Below the pieces are notes generated by a model. It was given only the letters and a program-made list of their open reading frames with translations, had not been told where the DNA came from and searched no databases. 13,321 nt of DNA from an uncultured Clostridia bacterium (GTDB taxonomy: Bacteria > Bacillota > Clostridia > TANB77 > CAG-508). Shown one piece after another: positions 7,468 through 13,321 of this stretch. The stretch's first letter is position 1. Each line of letters begins with the position of its first letter. The stretch spans positions 1 to 13,321 of the forward strand of contig CANQMY010000017.1 of assembly GCA_947625075.1 (NCBI GenBank). The letters run 5' to 3'. The translations under genes were made by a program, and so were the position numbers.

Positions 7468-9132
7468 CTAATATGTTTTTAAATCCCCTTCTATTGTGAT
7501 TTTTACATAATCACTTTCTTTTTGTCCTTCAGTTGATGTTATATTATCTAATATACCAGCATTCTTTAATTTTGCTTTAAAGTATGCTAATTGTTCATAT
7601 CTCTGAGCTTGAGCTTTTATAGTAATATGTTGTATTGTTACATCTTCGTTAGTTACTTCTGAATTATTTATTTCAGTTAATATTACTTCATCTGGAATGT
7701 TATATACTAATTTATTTAAAAGTGTAGTTATTTGATTTTTTCTACTTCTTCTTAATTCCATTGATGAATTAGAGTTTTCTAAATTTGTTGCATATGTCCT
7801 ATAATCACCTGTTTTTTCTATTATCTTGCTATCATCATTATTTACCAGTGTATGTTGCTGTGAAATATAGTCTTGTACGTCTTTTGCTTCAGCTATCTTA
7901 TTTTCTATTTGTCGAACAAGTAGAATAGATGCTACTGAATAAATTATTATTACCATTAATGCAGTTACTATATTTCTCAGAAGCATTGTTTCAATTTTAT
8001 CAAGTTTTCCAGACATATCTGTGTTAAAGTTAATTTTAAATTTAGCTTTTGGTTTATTACCTGATTTTTGTTTTTTCTTTGAAAATAATGTACTTACATC
8101 TGATGTTAATAAAGATTTTAAATCTAATTTCCAATTTCTTTCTAAGAAATTTAGAGTTTTAATTCCACTTCCTAATCCTTGCATAGCTAAAGCTATTGCA
8201 GAGTTAACTTCTATATAGTCTTTTATGTTTACATCTTGTTGATTTTCTAAGAAATATGGTTTTAAAATTTCTACTTTTGAATCTTTAAAATATTCTTTAA
8301 AGTAAAGATCAATATTGTTTATGACAGCGCCCATACCAGTTATATAAATATTGTCTATTTTTTTGTATGATTCTTTTAGTCCTTGTAATTGTTCTGATAT
8401 TTTAAATAATGTTGGAACTATATATTTTAAATATTCATTTTCTTCTGTATTTGAATAATCTGTTTCCATTGTATATATAGTTGTATTTTTGCAAACTTCA
8501 TAAGACTTTGAGTATGAATTTTCTTTTTCATTGATTCTGTCAATTACTTCTTTCATACCTTCTTCTAATATTTCAACATTATATATAGATTGATTAATTA
8601 TAGTTGTTATAGTTGTTTTATCTTCTATATTAACAATCAATGAATTTTTATTTTTTTCTGCATTTATTAAGTTAGGTAAAGTCGTTGGTAAAGGAACTAA
8701 AGTTTCTACTTTTCCTTTATTAAAATATGATTCTCTTTCTTGTATATCAGTTTGTGTATCATATATATATATAATTCTACTTTGATCTTCATTCTCTAAA
8801 TTTTTTGTATAAATATACTTTGATTCATATACATTACTATTTAAGTGATTTTCTGAGCAAAATGATTCAAATTCTGTTTTAATTGCTTTTTCTGCATAAG
8901 TTTTATTTATTAAACTAAAAATATTAAAGTAATAATATTTTTCATTTAAAATTTCTGCACTAATAGGAGTATTTTCACTGTTTGTTTCAGTAATTATTTG
9001 ATCCAATGTTTCACTTAAATTGCTATAAAACTTTAGACCATAAGATTCTATTTTAAAATTGTTATTATCTTTGGTCAATTTTGCATATCTTATTAATTTA
9101 TCAGTTATACTAATACCTAAGCAACTTTGCAT
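7468..9132 (-). CDS. pilM: PilM-PilN fusion protein of the type IV pilus alignment complex
   Basis: A 554-residue protein combining two usually separate components. Residues 1-325 are PilM-like: an actin-like ATPase fold with GISITDKLIRYAKL (6-19) at the start, a phosphate-type strand near SLIVNIEDKTT (164-174), and IYITGMGAVINNI (262-274) near the end. A linker contains LNFLERNW (327-334), resembling the INLLP motif with which PilN docks onto PilM, then a basic KKKQK stretch. Residues 387-406 form a membrane segment, and 407-554 a coiled coil plus PilN-like domain ending in ITIEGDL. PilM is normally about 350 residues and PilN about 190, so the sum fits a fusion. The ATG follows AGGAGAAAGAGG. 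It is the first gene of the operon, downstream of candidate promoters at 9206-9285. Arg407 is encoded by CGA. Confidence 0.85.
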   Translation of the reverse strand: MQSCLGISITDKLIRYAKLTKDNNNFKIESYGLKFYSNLSETLDQIITETNSENTPISAEILNEKYYYFNIFSLINKTYAEKAIKTEFESFCSENHLNSNVYESKYIYTKNLENEDQSRIIYIYDTQTDIQERESYFNKGKVETLVPLPTTLPNLINAEKNKNSLIVNIEDKTTITTIINQSIYNVEILEEGMKEVIDRINEKENSYSKSYEVCKNTTIYTMETDYSNTEENEYLKYIVPTLFKISEQLQGLKESYKKIDNIYITGMGAVINNIDLYFKEYFKDSKVEILKPYFLENQQDVNIKDYIEVNSAIALAMQGLGSGIKTLNFLERNWKLDLKSLLTSDVSTLFSKKKQKSGNKPKAKFKINFNTDMSGKLDKIETMLLRNIVTALMVIIIYSVASILLVRQIENKIAEAKDVQDYISQQHTLVNNDDSKIIEKTGDYRTYATNLENSNSSMELRRSRKNQITTLLNKLVYNIPDEVILTEINNSEVTNEDVTIQHITIKAQAQRYEQLAYFKAKLKNAGILDNITSTEGQKESDYVKITIEGDLKTY

Positions 9133-9205
9133 TTTTCCTCTTTCTCCTATAGTTTATTTTACATTTGTTTATATATATTTTTTCTCACTCATAATGTTTA
9201 TATAC

Positions 9206-9233
9206 ATTTTATATTTTTTTTATACAAAGTCAA
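9206..9233 (-). promoter_or_regulatory. Candidate promoter of the pil operon
   Basis: Minus-strand TTGACT (9228-9233) and TAAAAT (9206-9211) are separated by 16 bases, giving a leader of about 67 bases to the pilM-pilN start. A second candidate lies further upstream: a perfect TTGACA (9280-9285) with TACATT (9258-9263), also 16 bases apart. Either or both could drive the operon. The call rests on consensus match only. Confidence 0.5.
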
Positions 9234-9352
9234 TATATTTCAATCGTTTGTAAACCAAATGTAATATTTGTAATTTTAGTGTCAAATAAATAATTTAATT
9301 TTCGTTTTTTAGTTTATTTTATATTTTTTTGTAAATATTTTAAATAAAATAT

Positions 9353-9390
9353 AACTCATATTATATCCAATTAAAGATATAATATGAGTT
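9353..9390 (-). terminator. Hairpin terminator after the TPR gene
   Basis: A perfect 15-base stem (9353-9367 with 9376-9390) and an 8-base loop lie 17 bases after the TPR gene stop. The minus-strand RNA continues ATATTTTATTT, a weak U-tract; the plus strand continues with five T. It separates the TPR gene from the pil operon promoter region (9133-9352), where I see no gene. Confidence 0.7.
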
Positions 9391-9407
9391 TTTACATTAT
9401 TATTTTT

Positions 9408-10556
9408 TTATCTTTCTTTTTCTATATTTTCAATTTTCATGTTGTCAGTTAATTTTTCAACTACATTATATGTTTTGCCTAAATGTTCAATTGTTTCAAT
9501 TTCTTTTTCATTAAGTTTTGTTTTTACTTTCTTAGGAGTTTTTCTACTAATTTTTCCAAGTATTATTGCAAATGTTTCATCGTTTTCAATTCTTTTAATA
9601 ATTTCTGGTTCAATTTCTATTGCCATATTAGCATAAATTACAGCTTTTTCTATATTATTTTTTAACAAATTTATTTTTGATAAATATAAGTATGAATTTG
9701 ATTGTATCTTTTCATCTTCTGAATCTATACCTTCATAAAAATATTTTTCTGCTTCATCATATTCTCTAAATATCATATAAATTTGTCCTAAATTTAAATT
9801 TGATATATCCCTTAAAGAATTAATTTTTGCTGCTTTTTCATAATATTCTTTTGCATTTTGAAAATCATTTAATCTTGTATATGTCATACCCAAGCAATAA
9901 TATAAATCATATTCTGCTGGTGAATATCTTATAGCTTCATTATATACTAAGATAGCATCTTTAAATTGTTCATTTTCATACAAAATATTTCCTAATAAAA
10001 TACTTGCTTTGCAGTATTCAGGTCTTTGATTTAATAAATCTTGTAATAATTTTATAGCATCATTATTCTTTTTATTTTCATGAAATATTTTAGCTAACCT
10101 ACAATATACTTCATAATCTCTTGGTTTTATACTAATAACTTTTAAGTATTCATCTTCTGCTTTTTCTTTTTCATCATTTTCTTCATAATATTTTGCAAGT
10201 AATTTATGTGACAAGTAACTATTTGGATATTTTTCTACATTCTTTAATAAATTTTCCTTTAATTTTTCCTTGTCTTTTTTAGCTGTTGCTATATTAATAA
10301 GCTCATCTATATTTATATTTTTACTTTCTAATATAAAGTATATTATTGGCAATATAATTGATATAATATACATTAATAATATTAGTACAAAATTAGGTTC
10401 TTTCTTTATTAATATTAATATAAAATCTATTATTATTCCAATAAATTCTACTACTAATATATATAAATAATTCGTATTATTTTCTTTAACTAATTTTATA
10501 AATGTATAAACAAACAATGCTATTATTATTATACTAAAAATTATAATTTGCACCAT
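9408..10556 (-). CDS. Membrane-anchored TPR protein
   Basis: A 382-residue protein with three N-terminal membrane segments (about 2-20, 29-50 and 55-76) and a cytoplasmic array of tetratricopeptide repeats from about 95 to 325. Repeat signatures include LAKYYEENDEKEKAEDEYLK (120-139), LGNILYENEQFKDAILVYNE (188-207) and LGMTYTRLNDFQNAKEYYEK (222-241), each with the small-large residue pattern of TPR helices. A basic, then acidic, C-terminal tail follows. The ATG is preceded by AGGAG. It lies upstream of the pil operon on the same strand but is cut off by the hairpin at 9353-9390, so it is probably a separate unit. TPR proteins act as assembly scaffolds, as PilF does for pilus secretins. A pilus role here is only suggested by neighbourhood. 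Confidence 0.85.
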   Translation of the reverse strand: MVQIIIFSIIIIALFVYTFIKLVKENNTNYLYILVVEFIGIIIDFILILIKKEPNFVLILLMYIISIILPIIYFILESKNINIDELINIATAKKDKEKLKENLLKNVEKYPNSYLSHKLLAKYYEENDEKEKAEDEYLKVISIKPRDYEVYCRLAKIFHENKKNNDAIKLLQDLLNQRPEYCKASILLGNILYENEQFKDAILVYNEAIRYSPAEYDLYYCLGMTYTRLNDFQNAKEYYEKAAKINSLRDISNLNLGQIYMIFREYDEAEKYFYEGIDSEDEKIQSNSYLYLSKINLLKNNIEKAVIYANMAIEIEPEIIKRIENDETFAIILGKISRKTPKKVKTKLNEKEIETIEHLGKTYNVVEKLTDNMKIENIEKER

Positions 10557-10620
10557 AAAAATATTCTCCTATTTTTATTTTTATAAATAATATCACTTTT
10601 TTCGTAATTTTACTACTAAT

Positions 10621-11014
10621 TTATCTAAAAAATAATATTACATTTTTTAAAATGCAATTAAATATTAACATTCCGAATTCCCGAATATAAGAAAAATGGT
10701 GAATATGTTATTGCTATTTTTTTATTTTTAGTTATTCTAGATATTGTTTGGCTTATTAAATAACATATAGTTATAATAGTTGTGTATAAAACAGTAGAAT
10801 TATAATATATTGATTCAATAAAATTTCCATTAATCATTGCAATAAAGGCCCTTGTGCATCCACATCCAGGACAATATATATGTGTAGTTTTATATATTAA
10901 ACATTCAGGAATATTTATATTCTCATTAATTATTATTCCTAATACAAATAATATTAATATTGTAATTATTAATGAATAATAAATATAATCATCTTGATTT
11001 AATCTTTTTTCCAT
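10621..11014 (-). CDS. DUF2752 membrane protein interrupted by a +1 frameshift at CGG near its C-terminus
   Basis: From the ATG at 11014 the protein shows a first membrane helix (about 13-30), the family signature CPGCGCTRAF (48-57) and a second hydrophobic region (about 74-91). At residue 114 the frame reads CGG (10675-10673) and stops four codons later. Skipping the C turns SGIRNVNI into SGIGMLIFNCILKNVILFF plus one Arg, ending at a TAA at 10621-10623. This supplies the final membrane helix that DUF2752 proteins normally have and brings the length to 130 residues. DUF2752 has no established biochemical function. The start has no Shine-Dalgarno sequence in the usual window and follows a strong hairpin (11025-11053). 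It lies between DUF4870 and the TPR gene. Confidence 0.82.
10672..10678 (-). other. Candidate +1 recoding site ATT-CGG-A in the DUF2752 gene
   Basis: Minus-strand codons are GGA ATT CGG AAT GTT AAT ATT TAA. Skipping the C gives GGA ATT GGA ATG TTA (Gly-Ile-Gly-Met-Leu) and restores a hydrophobic helix. ATT cannot slip onto TTC with good P-site pairing, which argues that the signal is the A-site CGG rather than a slippery P-site codon. Confidence 0.6.
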
Positions 11015-11024
11015 AACTATTTTT

Positions 11025-11053
11025 AGAGGGTATCCTAATAATAGGAACCCTCT
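11025..11053 (-). promoter_or_regulatory. Strong hairpin immediately upstream of the DUF2752 start
   Basis: Arms 11025-11031 and 11047-11053 (AGAGGGT/ACCCTCT) plus 11033-11037 and 11042-11046 (TCCTA/TAGGA) form a 12-base-pair stem with one bulged base and a four-base loop. It ends 10 bases before the DUF2752 ATG. The only Shine-Dalgarno-like sequences (AGGAGAGGG and AGGA) lie in or beside the stem rather than at the normal distance, so the hairpin may control translation. A leader attenuator is the alternative. It is unusually GC-rich for the region. Confidence 0.5.
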
Positions 11054-11094
11054 CCTTTTAATAAATTTTATAGATTGTATACAAATAAATTATT

Positions 11095-11122
11095 TTATAA
11101 AAGTATATCTCACTTTTTATAA
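11095..11122 (-). terminator. Weak hairpin terminator after DUF4870
   Basis: TTATAAAAGT (11095-11104) pairs with ACTTTTTATAA (11112-11122) with one bulged base, right after the DUF4870 stop. Minus-strand RNA continues into AATAATTTATTT. Stem pairs are mostly A-U, so termination may be partial. A perfect palindrome TTGTATACAA lies at 11075-11084 downstream, of unknown role. Confidence 0.45.
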
Positions 11123-11123
11123 T

Positions 11124-11390
11124 TTATTTTAATATTTTGATGTTTCCTATTAATGGAACTGGATTTTCTTCTTGTTTTATTGCAGCTATAAATCCCATAA
11201 CCCAGCATACTACCATGAATATTCCCCATATCCATCCAACACATGGAATAACAGAAAGTAAACTAAATAAAAATATTACTAAAGCTTGATTTAAATGAAA
11301 TTTTGCTCCTTCTCTGTCTCCTGCGCAGTATGCAACTAATAAACCTACCCATGTAATATAAGCAATTATACTTGTTGTTTTCTTATCCAT
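11124..11390 (-). CDS. DUF4870-type small membrane protein
   Basis: An 88-residue protein with three hydrophobic helices (about 7-22, 32-48 and 52-71), ATG after AGGAGGAAT. The segment GAKFHLNQALVIFLF and the glycine- and tryptophan-rich VGWIWGIFMVVCWVMGFIAA match the DUF4870/Tic20-like small membrane family that is common in Bacillota and Bacteroidota. No catalytic residues are evident and the function is not known. The helices and the conserved polar loop between the first two are intact and the length is about normal. It has its own good promoter (11422-11450) and a hairpin after its stop, so it may be monocistronic or lead into the DUF2752 gene. Confidence 0.82.
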   Translation of the reverse strand: MDKKTTSIIAYITWVGLLVAYCAGDREGAKFHLNQALVIFLFSLLSVIPCVGWIWGIFMVVCWVMGFIAAIKQEENPVPLIGNIKILK

Positions 11391-11421
11391 TTTTATTCCT
11401 CCTTTTATTCAATTCAAAGTA

Positions 11422-11450
11422 ATTTTACAATAATAAAAAAAATTTTTCAA
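11422..11450 (-). promoter_or_regulatory. Sigma-A type promoter for the DUF4870 gene
   Basis: Minus-strand TTGAAA (11445-11450) and TAAAAT (11422-11427) are exactly 17 bases apart, with TG directly before the -10. The predicted transcription start is about 25 bases upstream of the ATG. This is the best-spaced promoter match in the window. Confidence 0.65.
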
Positions 11451-11536
11451 CATTTTTCGATAAATTTTGTTTATTTTTCTTTTTTTTGTAAAAAATATAT
11501 TTATCTAAACATGAAATTTTATCAATGTTATAGTTT

Positions 11537-11570
11537 ATCGTCAACGATTTTTAACTACCTTTGTTATACT
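11537..11570 (+). promoter_or_regulatory. Promoter and candidate operator of the XRE gene pair
   Basis: An extended -10, TGTTATACT (TATACT at 11565-11570), lies 31 bases before the first regulator's ATG. No good -35 is present at the matching distance; instead there is an inverted repeat ATCGT-CA-ACGAT (11537-11548). A dyad covering the -35 position is a natural operator for autorepression by the encoded HTH proteins. That is inference from position and symmetry. Confidence 0.5.
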
Positions 11571-11601
11571 TCTTTAAAATTTTAAGAATCGAGGTAAATA
11601 T

Positions 11602-11865
11602 ATGACACTTACAAATGCAGTAAAACAAAGGATAATAAATCTAGCTACAAGTCAAGGAATAAAAATTCATAAATTAGCATTAAATTCAGGTGTACCTTAT
11701 TCAACTATAAGTAGTTTCTTAAATGGAAAATGTACAAGTATAACCTTAACTACACTTTTGCATATATGTGAGGGTAGCAATATTACACTAAAAGATTTCT
11801 TTGATGATGAGTTATTTAAAAATATTTCTGATTCTTCATTAAAAATATCTATTGAGAAGGAGTAG
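11602..11865 (+). CDS. XRE/Cro-type helix-turn-helix regulator, first of a tandem pair
   Basis: An 87-residue, almost pure DNA-binding domain. The HTH spans about residues 8-68: a first helix with KQRIINLA, then HKLALNSGVPYSTISSFLNG, where SGVPYSTISSF is the turn and recognition helix, and closing helices with LTTLLHICEG and LKDFF. There is no sensor or oligomerisation domain. The ribosome site is GAGGT. It is followed after 6 bases by a paralogue of the same design, so the two are co-transcribed. Targets are unknown; autoregulation is suggested by the dyad at 11537-11548. Divergence from DUF4870 across a 211-base intergenic region allows shared control. Confidence 0.85.
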   Translation: MTLTNAVKQRIINLATSQGIKIHKLALNSGVPYSTISSFLNGKCTSITLTTLLHICEGSNITLKDFFDDELFKNISDSSLKISIEKE

Positions 11866-11871
11866 TATTTA

Positions 11872-12126
11872 ATGTTACTTTCTGTTGCAATTAGACAAAG
11901 AATTATAAACTTAACAAGTATAAACTATATTAGTTTAAAAGAATTATCAAGAAGATCTGGTGTTCACTATTCTACATTAATTAATTTTATGTCTGGTAAA
12001 GGAAAAACTATTAATTTATCAACTTTATATAATATATGTTTAGGATTTAAAATTGAATTAGTTGATTTTTTCGATAGTCCACTTTTTCTTGATGTCGTTG
12101 ATGAACACGAAAAGTCAGTTAAATAA
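11872..12126 (+). CDS. XRE/Cro-type helix-turn-helix regulator, second of a tandem pair
   Basis: An 84-residue HTH protein clearly paralogous to the preceding gene. Both share QRIINL in helix 1, SGV.YST in the recognition region, an F..GK turn, a TINLSTL/SITLTTL helix start and a closing VDFFD/KDFFD. Its ribosome site AAGGAG lies inside the last codons of the first gene (Lys-Glu-stop), so translation is coupled. The recognition-helix residues differ (VHYSTLINFMSG against VPYSTISSFLNG), so the two could bind different half-sites or act as a heterodimer. An intrinsic terminator follows at 12164-12199. Confidence 0.85.
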   Translation: MLLSVAIRQRIINLTSINYISLKELSRRSGVHYSTLINFMSGKGKTINLSTLYNICLGFKIELVDFFDSPLFLDVVDEHEKSVK

Positions 12127-12163
12127 TAAAATAGTATATTTATTTTTATAAAAAAATGTTATA

Positions 12164-12199
12164 ATATAATTTAGAATTTATTTCTAAATTATATTTTTT
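12164..12199 (+). terminator. Intrinsic terminator of the XRE operon
   Basis: A perfect 13-base stem (12164-12176 with 12182-12194), a five-base loop and a run of T to 12199. It starts 37 bases after the second regulator's stop. A TGTTATAAT extended -10 (12157-12165) overlaps its 5' edge, but the transcript would start inside the hairpin, so I favour the terminator reading. Confidence 0.8.
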
Positions 12200-12226
12200 G
12201 TATATTAATTTTTAAAGTTTTATAGA
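12198..12226 (+). promoter_or_regulatory. Candidate promoter of trmL
   Basis: TTGTAT (12198-12203) and TATAGA (12221-12226) are 17 bases apart, placing the start about 40 bases before the trmL ATG. A seven-base inverted repeat TAGACAT/ATGTCTA (12223-12229 and 12241-12247) overlaps the -10 and early leader and may be a binding site or a small hairpin. Confidence 0.45.
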
Positions 12227-12272
12227 CATAACTTTATAAAATGTCTAAATGTTATTATAAGGAAAAATTATC

Positions 12273-12779
12273 ATGAAATTAAATATTGTATTAGTAGAAC
12301 CAGAAATACCACAAAATACAGGTAATATTGCAAGAACATGCGCAGCTATTGGTGCTAAACTTCACTTAGTGTATCCTTTAGGTTTTAGTATTTCTGAAAA
12401 ATCAGTAAAAAGAGCTGGCCTAGATTACTGGGATAAACTTGATATTGAAGAACATATTTCTTTAAATAAATTTTTAGAAAAGTATCCTCCAGAACAAAAC
12501 AATATGTTTTTTGCTACAACTAAAGGAAAACATATTTATTCAGATCCAAATTATAATTCTATGGATGAAATTTTTTTGCTTTTTGGTAAAGAAACTAAAG
12601 GTCTTCCAGAAGATTTATTAATTAAATATATTAATAAAACAATAAGAATTCCGATGAGAGAATCTTTAAGATCTCTTAATTTATCAAATTCTGTTTGCGT
12701 TGTTGCATATGAAGTTTTGCGTCAATGTAGCTTTTCTAATCTTGAAGAAATTAGTAGTTACTTTGATGATAGGTTATAA
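12273..12779 (+). CDS. trmL: tRNA (cytidine/uridine-34 2'-O)-methyltransferase TrmL
   Basis: A 168-residue SPOUT-class methyltransferase that uses S-adenosylmethionine to methylate the ribose of the wobble nucleotide 34 in certain leucine tRNAs. The three SPOUT motifs are present: EPEIPQNTGNIARTC (9-23), LLFGKETKGLP (102-112), and IPM.....RSLNLSNSVCVVAYE (126-147), which forms the trefoil knot. Length matches the E. coli enzyme (157 residues) with a slightly longer tail. A TAAGGA ribosome site precedes the ATG. It is a single-gene unit between two intrinsic terminators, convergent with the M14 peptidase gene. Arg150 is encoded by CGT. The older name cspR is used for Bacillus homologues. Wobble-base modification is worth noting next to the recoding seen here, but no link is shown. 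Confidence 0.95.
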   Translation: MKLNIVLVEPEIPQNTGNIARTCAAIGAKLHLVYPLGFSISEKSVKRAGLDYWDKLDIEEHISLNKFLEKYPPEQNNMFFATTKGKHIYSDPNYNSMDEIFLLFGKETKGLPEDLLIKYINKTIRIPMRESLRSLNLSNSVCVVAYEVLRQCSFSNLEEISSYFDDRL

Positions 12780-12783
12780 TTAT

Positions 12784-12828
12784 AATAAAAGTAGGTCTAC
12801 AATTTTTAAATATAGACCTACTTTTATT
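12784..12828. terminator. Bidirectional intrinsic terminator between trmL and the M14 peptidase gene
   Basis: A perfect 16-base stem (12784-12799 with 12813-12828) around a 13-base loop. The stem is A-rich on its outer 5' side and T-rich on its outer 3' side, so it can serve both convergent genes (stops at 12779 and 12838-12840). Confidence 0.85.
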
Positions 12829-12837
12829 TCAACTTAA

Positions 12838-13321
12838 TTACAATACTAAACCTAAAGTTAATATTCCTAAATTATCTCTATAAATTTGTTCAAATTGTGA
12901 TATTGGAAGAGGATTTTCACCATATCCCACTTCTATTGTATACCCTGGTTTATTATAATTTTCAATAAACCAATCTTTATATCCTGCAAAACTTGAATTA
13001 TATGGTGTTTTTTCTAACGTATATCCACTCACTCTGCTAAACTCTTCTCCAATTTCTAATGAATTTTCTGGGTCATAATTTTGATATTGCCAATAAATTG
13101 TTCTTCCCTGTGAATGATATGCGAGTATCAATCTAAAATTATTCTTCAGTGTAAAATTATATATTGCCAAAGATTCTGGTTCTGTAAGTGGTCCATATCC
13201 AACAAAATCTCTTGGTGAAGGTCTTATATATCCTTGCGAATATTTAATTCTTTTTGCCATTTGCCATCCAGCAGGAAACTGGAGATTTAAATCCACACCT
13301 GTGAATTTTATTAACTTCCAT
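12838..13321 (-). CDS. M14-family metallopeptidase, probably a gamma-D-glutamyl-diaminopimelate endopeptidase (C-terminal part)
   Basis: The reading frame is open to the right edge, so the N-terminus and the first zinc motif (HxxE) are outside; about 160 residues are visible. The start of the visible part reads GVDLNLQFPAGW, the substrate-binding segment seen in peptidoglycan-type M14 enzymes of the ENP1/YqgT group. The third zinc ligand is the His of AYHSQG (codon 13114-13116), and the catalytic Glu is in TIEVGYGENPLP (codon 12931-12933). Such enzymes cut the gamma-D-Glu to meso-diaminopimelate bond in cell-wall peptides, often during sporulation or wall recycling. The exact specificity is inferred. 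A downstream in-frame GTG (13294-13296) is not a plausible start because homology continues through it. The gene is convergent with trmL. Confidence 0.88.
   Translation of the reverse strand, partial: WKLIKFTGVDLNLQFPAGWQMAKRIKYSQGYIRPSPRDFVGYGPLTEPESLAIYNFTLKNNFRLILAYHSQGRTIYWQYQNYDPENSLEIGEEFSRVSGYTLEKTPYNSSFAGYKDWFIENYNKPGYTIEVGYGENPLPISQFEQIYRDNLGILTLGLVL

Noticed and set aside
9133..9352. A gene or small RNA in the gap before the pil operon
   Set aside because: The stretch is AT-rich with promoter-like elements but no open frame with a ribosome site and no clear structure apart from the hairpin at 9353-9390.
5059..10675. A shared slippery P-site codon as cause of the frameshifts
   Set aside because: The P-site codons are ACC, CCA and ATT. 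Only ACC could re-pair passably in the +1 frame, so P-site slippage does not explain all three; the common element is the A-site CGG.
5059..10675. Independent sequencing or assembly errors at the three breaks
   Set aside because: Not fully excluded, but the breaks coincide with all three in-frame CGG codons and with none of the many A or T homopolymers, which are the usual error sites. Kept as the main null hypothesis.
12157..12165. TGTTATAAT as the trmL promoter
   Set aside because: Its predicted start would fall inside the terminator hairpin of the XRE operon; the pair at 12198-12226 is a better placed candidate.
1..13321. Genetic code 4 (UGA as Trp)
   Set aside because: Conserved genes are full length without any in-frame TGA, and tryptophans are encoded by TGG.
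1..13321. tRNA or rRNA genes, CRISPR arrays, insertion sequences or phage genes
   Set aside because: I saw no cloverleaf-like segments, spaced direct repeats, transposase motifs or integrase genes.

Overview
The window is strongly AT-rich, with AGA-dominated arginine codons, good AGGAGG-type ribosome binding sites and only TAA or TAG stops. It carries a Gram-positive style type IV pilus locus with no secretin gene in view. This suggests an uncultured Bacillota (Clostridia-like) genome. The assignment is inference from gene content and composition, not from a marker gene.

Layout. From 9132 down to the left edge, one minus-strand operon encodes a type IV pilus machine. In transcription order it holds a PilM-PilN fusion, a PilO-like protein, a small PilP-like membrane protein (broken by a +1 frameshift), a 76-residue prepilin, a structured intergenic inverted repeat, the prepilin peptidase PilD, a minor prepilin (broken by a +1 frameshift), a second minor prepilin, the extension ATPase PilB, the retraction-type ATPase PilT, and the platform protein PilC, which runs off the window. 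Upstream on the same strand are a membrane-anchored TPR protein, a DUF2752 protein (also broken by a +1 frameshift) and a DUF4870 protein. On the plus strand follow two tandem paralogous XRE/HTH regulators and trmL. The right edge holds the C-terminal part of an M14 peptidoglycan peptidase, convergent with trmL.

How the parts fit. PilB and PilT would power assembly and disassembly on the PilC platform. PilM, PilN and PilO would form the cytoplasmic-to-extracellular alignment complex, and PilD would process the prepilins. The flanking genes look like ordinary housekeeping or membrane genes.

Main observation. The whole window contains only three in-frame CGG codons. Each sits exactly where a gene breaks, and in each case skipping the C (CGG-N read as GGN, glycine) restores a convincing reading frame. 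The three genes are unrelated. CGT and CGA are used as normal in-frame arginine codons elsewhere. I propose that CGG is a hungry or unassigned codon in this organism that triggers +1 frameshifting, or that a CGGN quadruplet is decoded as glycine. Genome-wide counting and the tRNA complement would test this.
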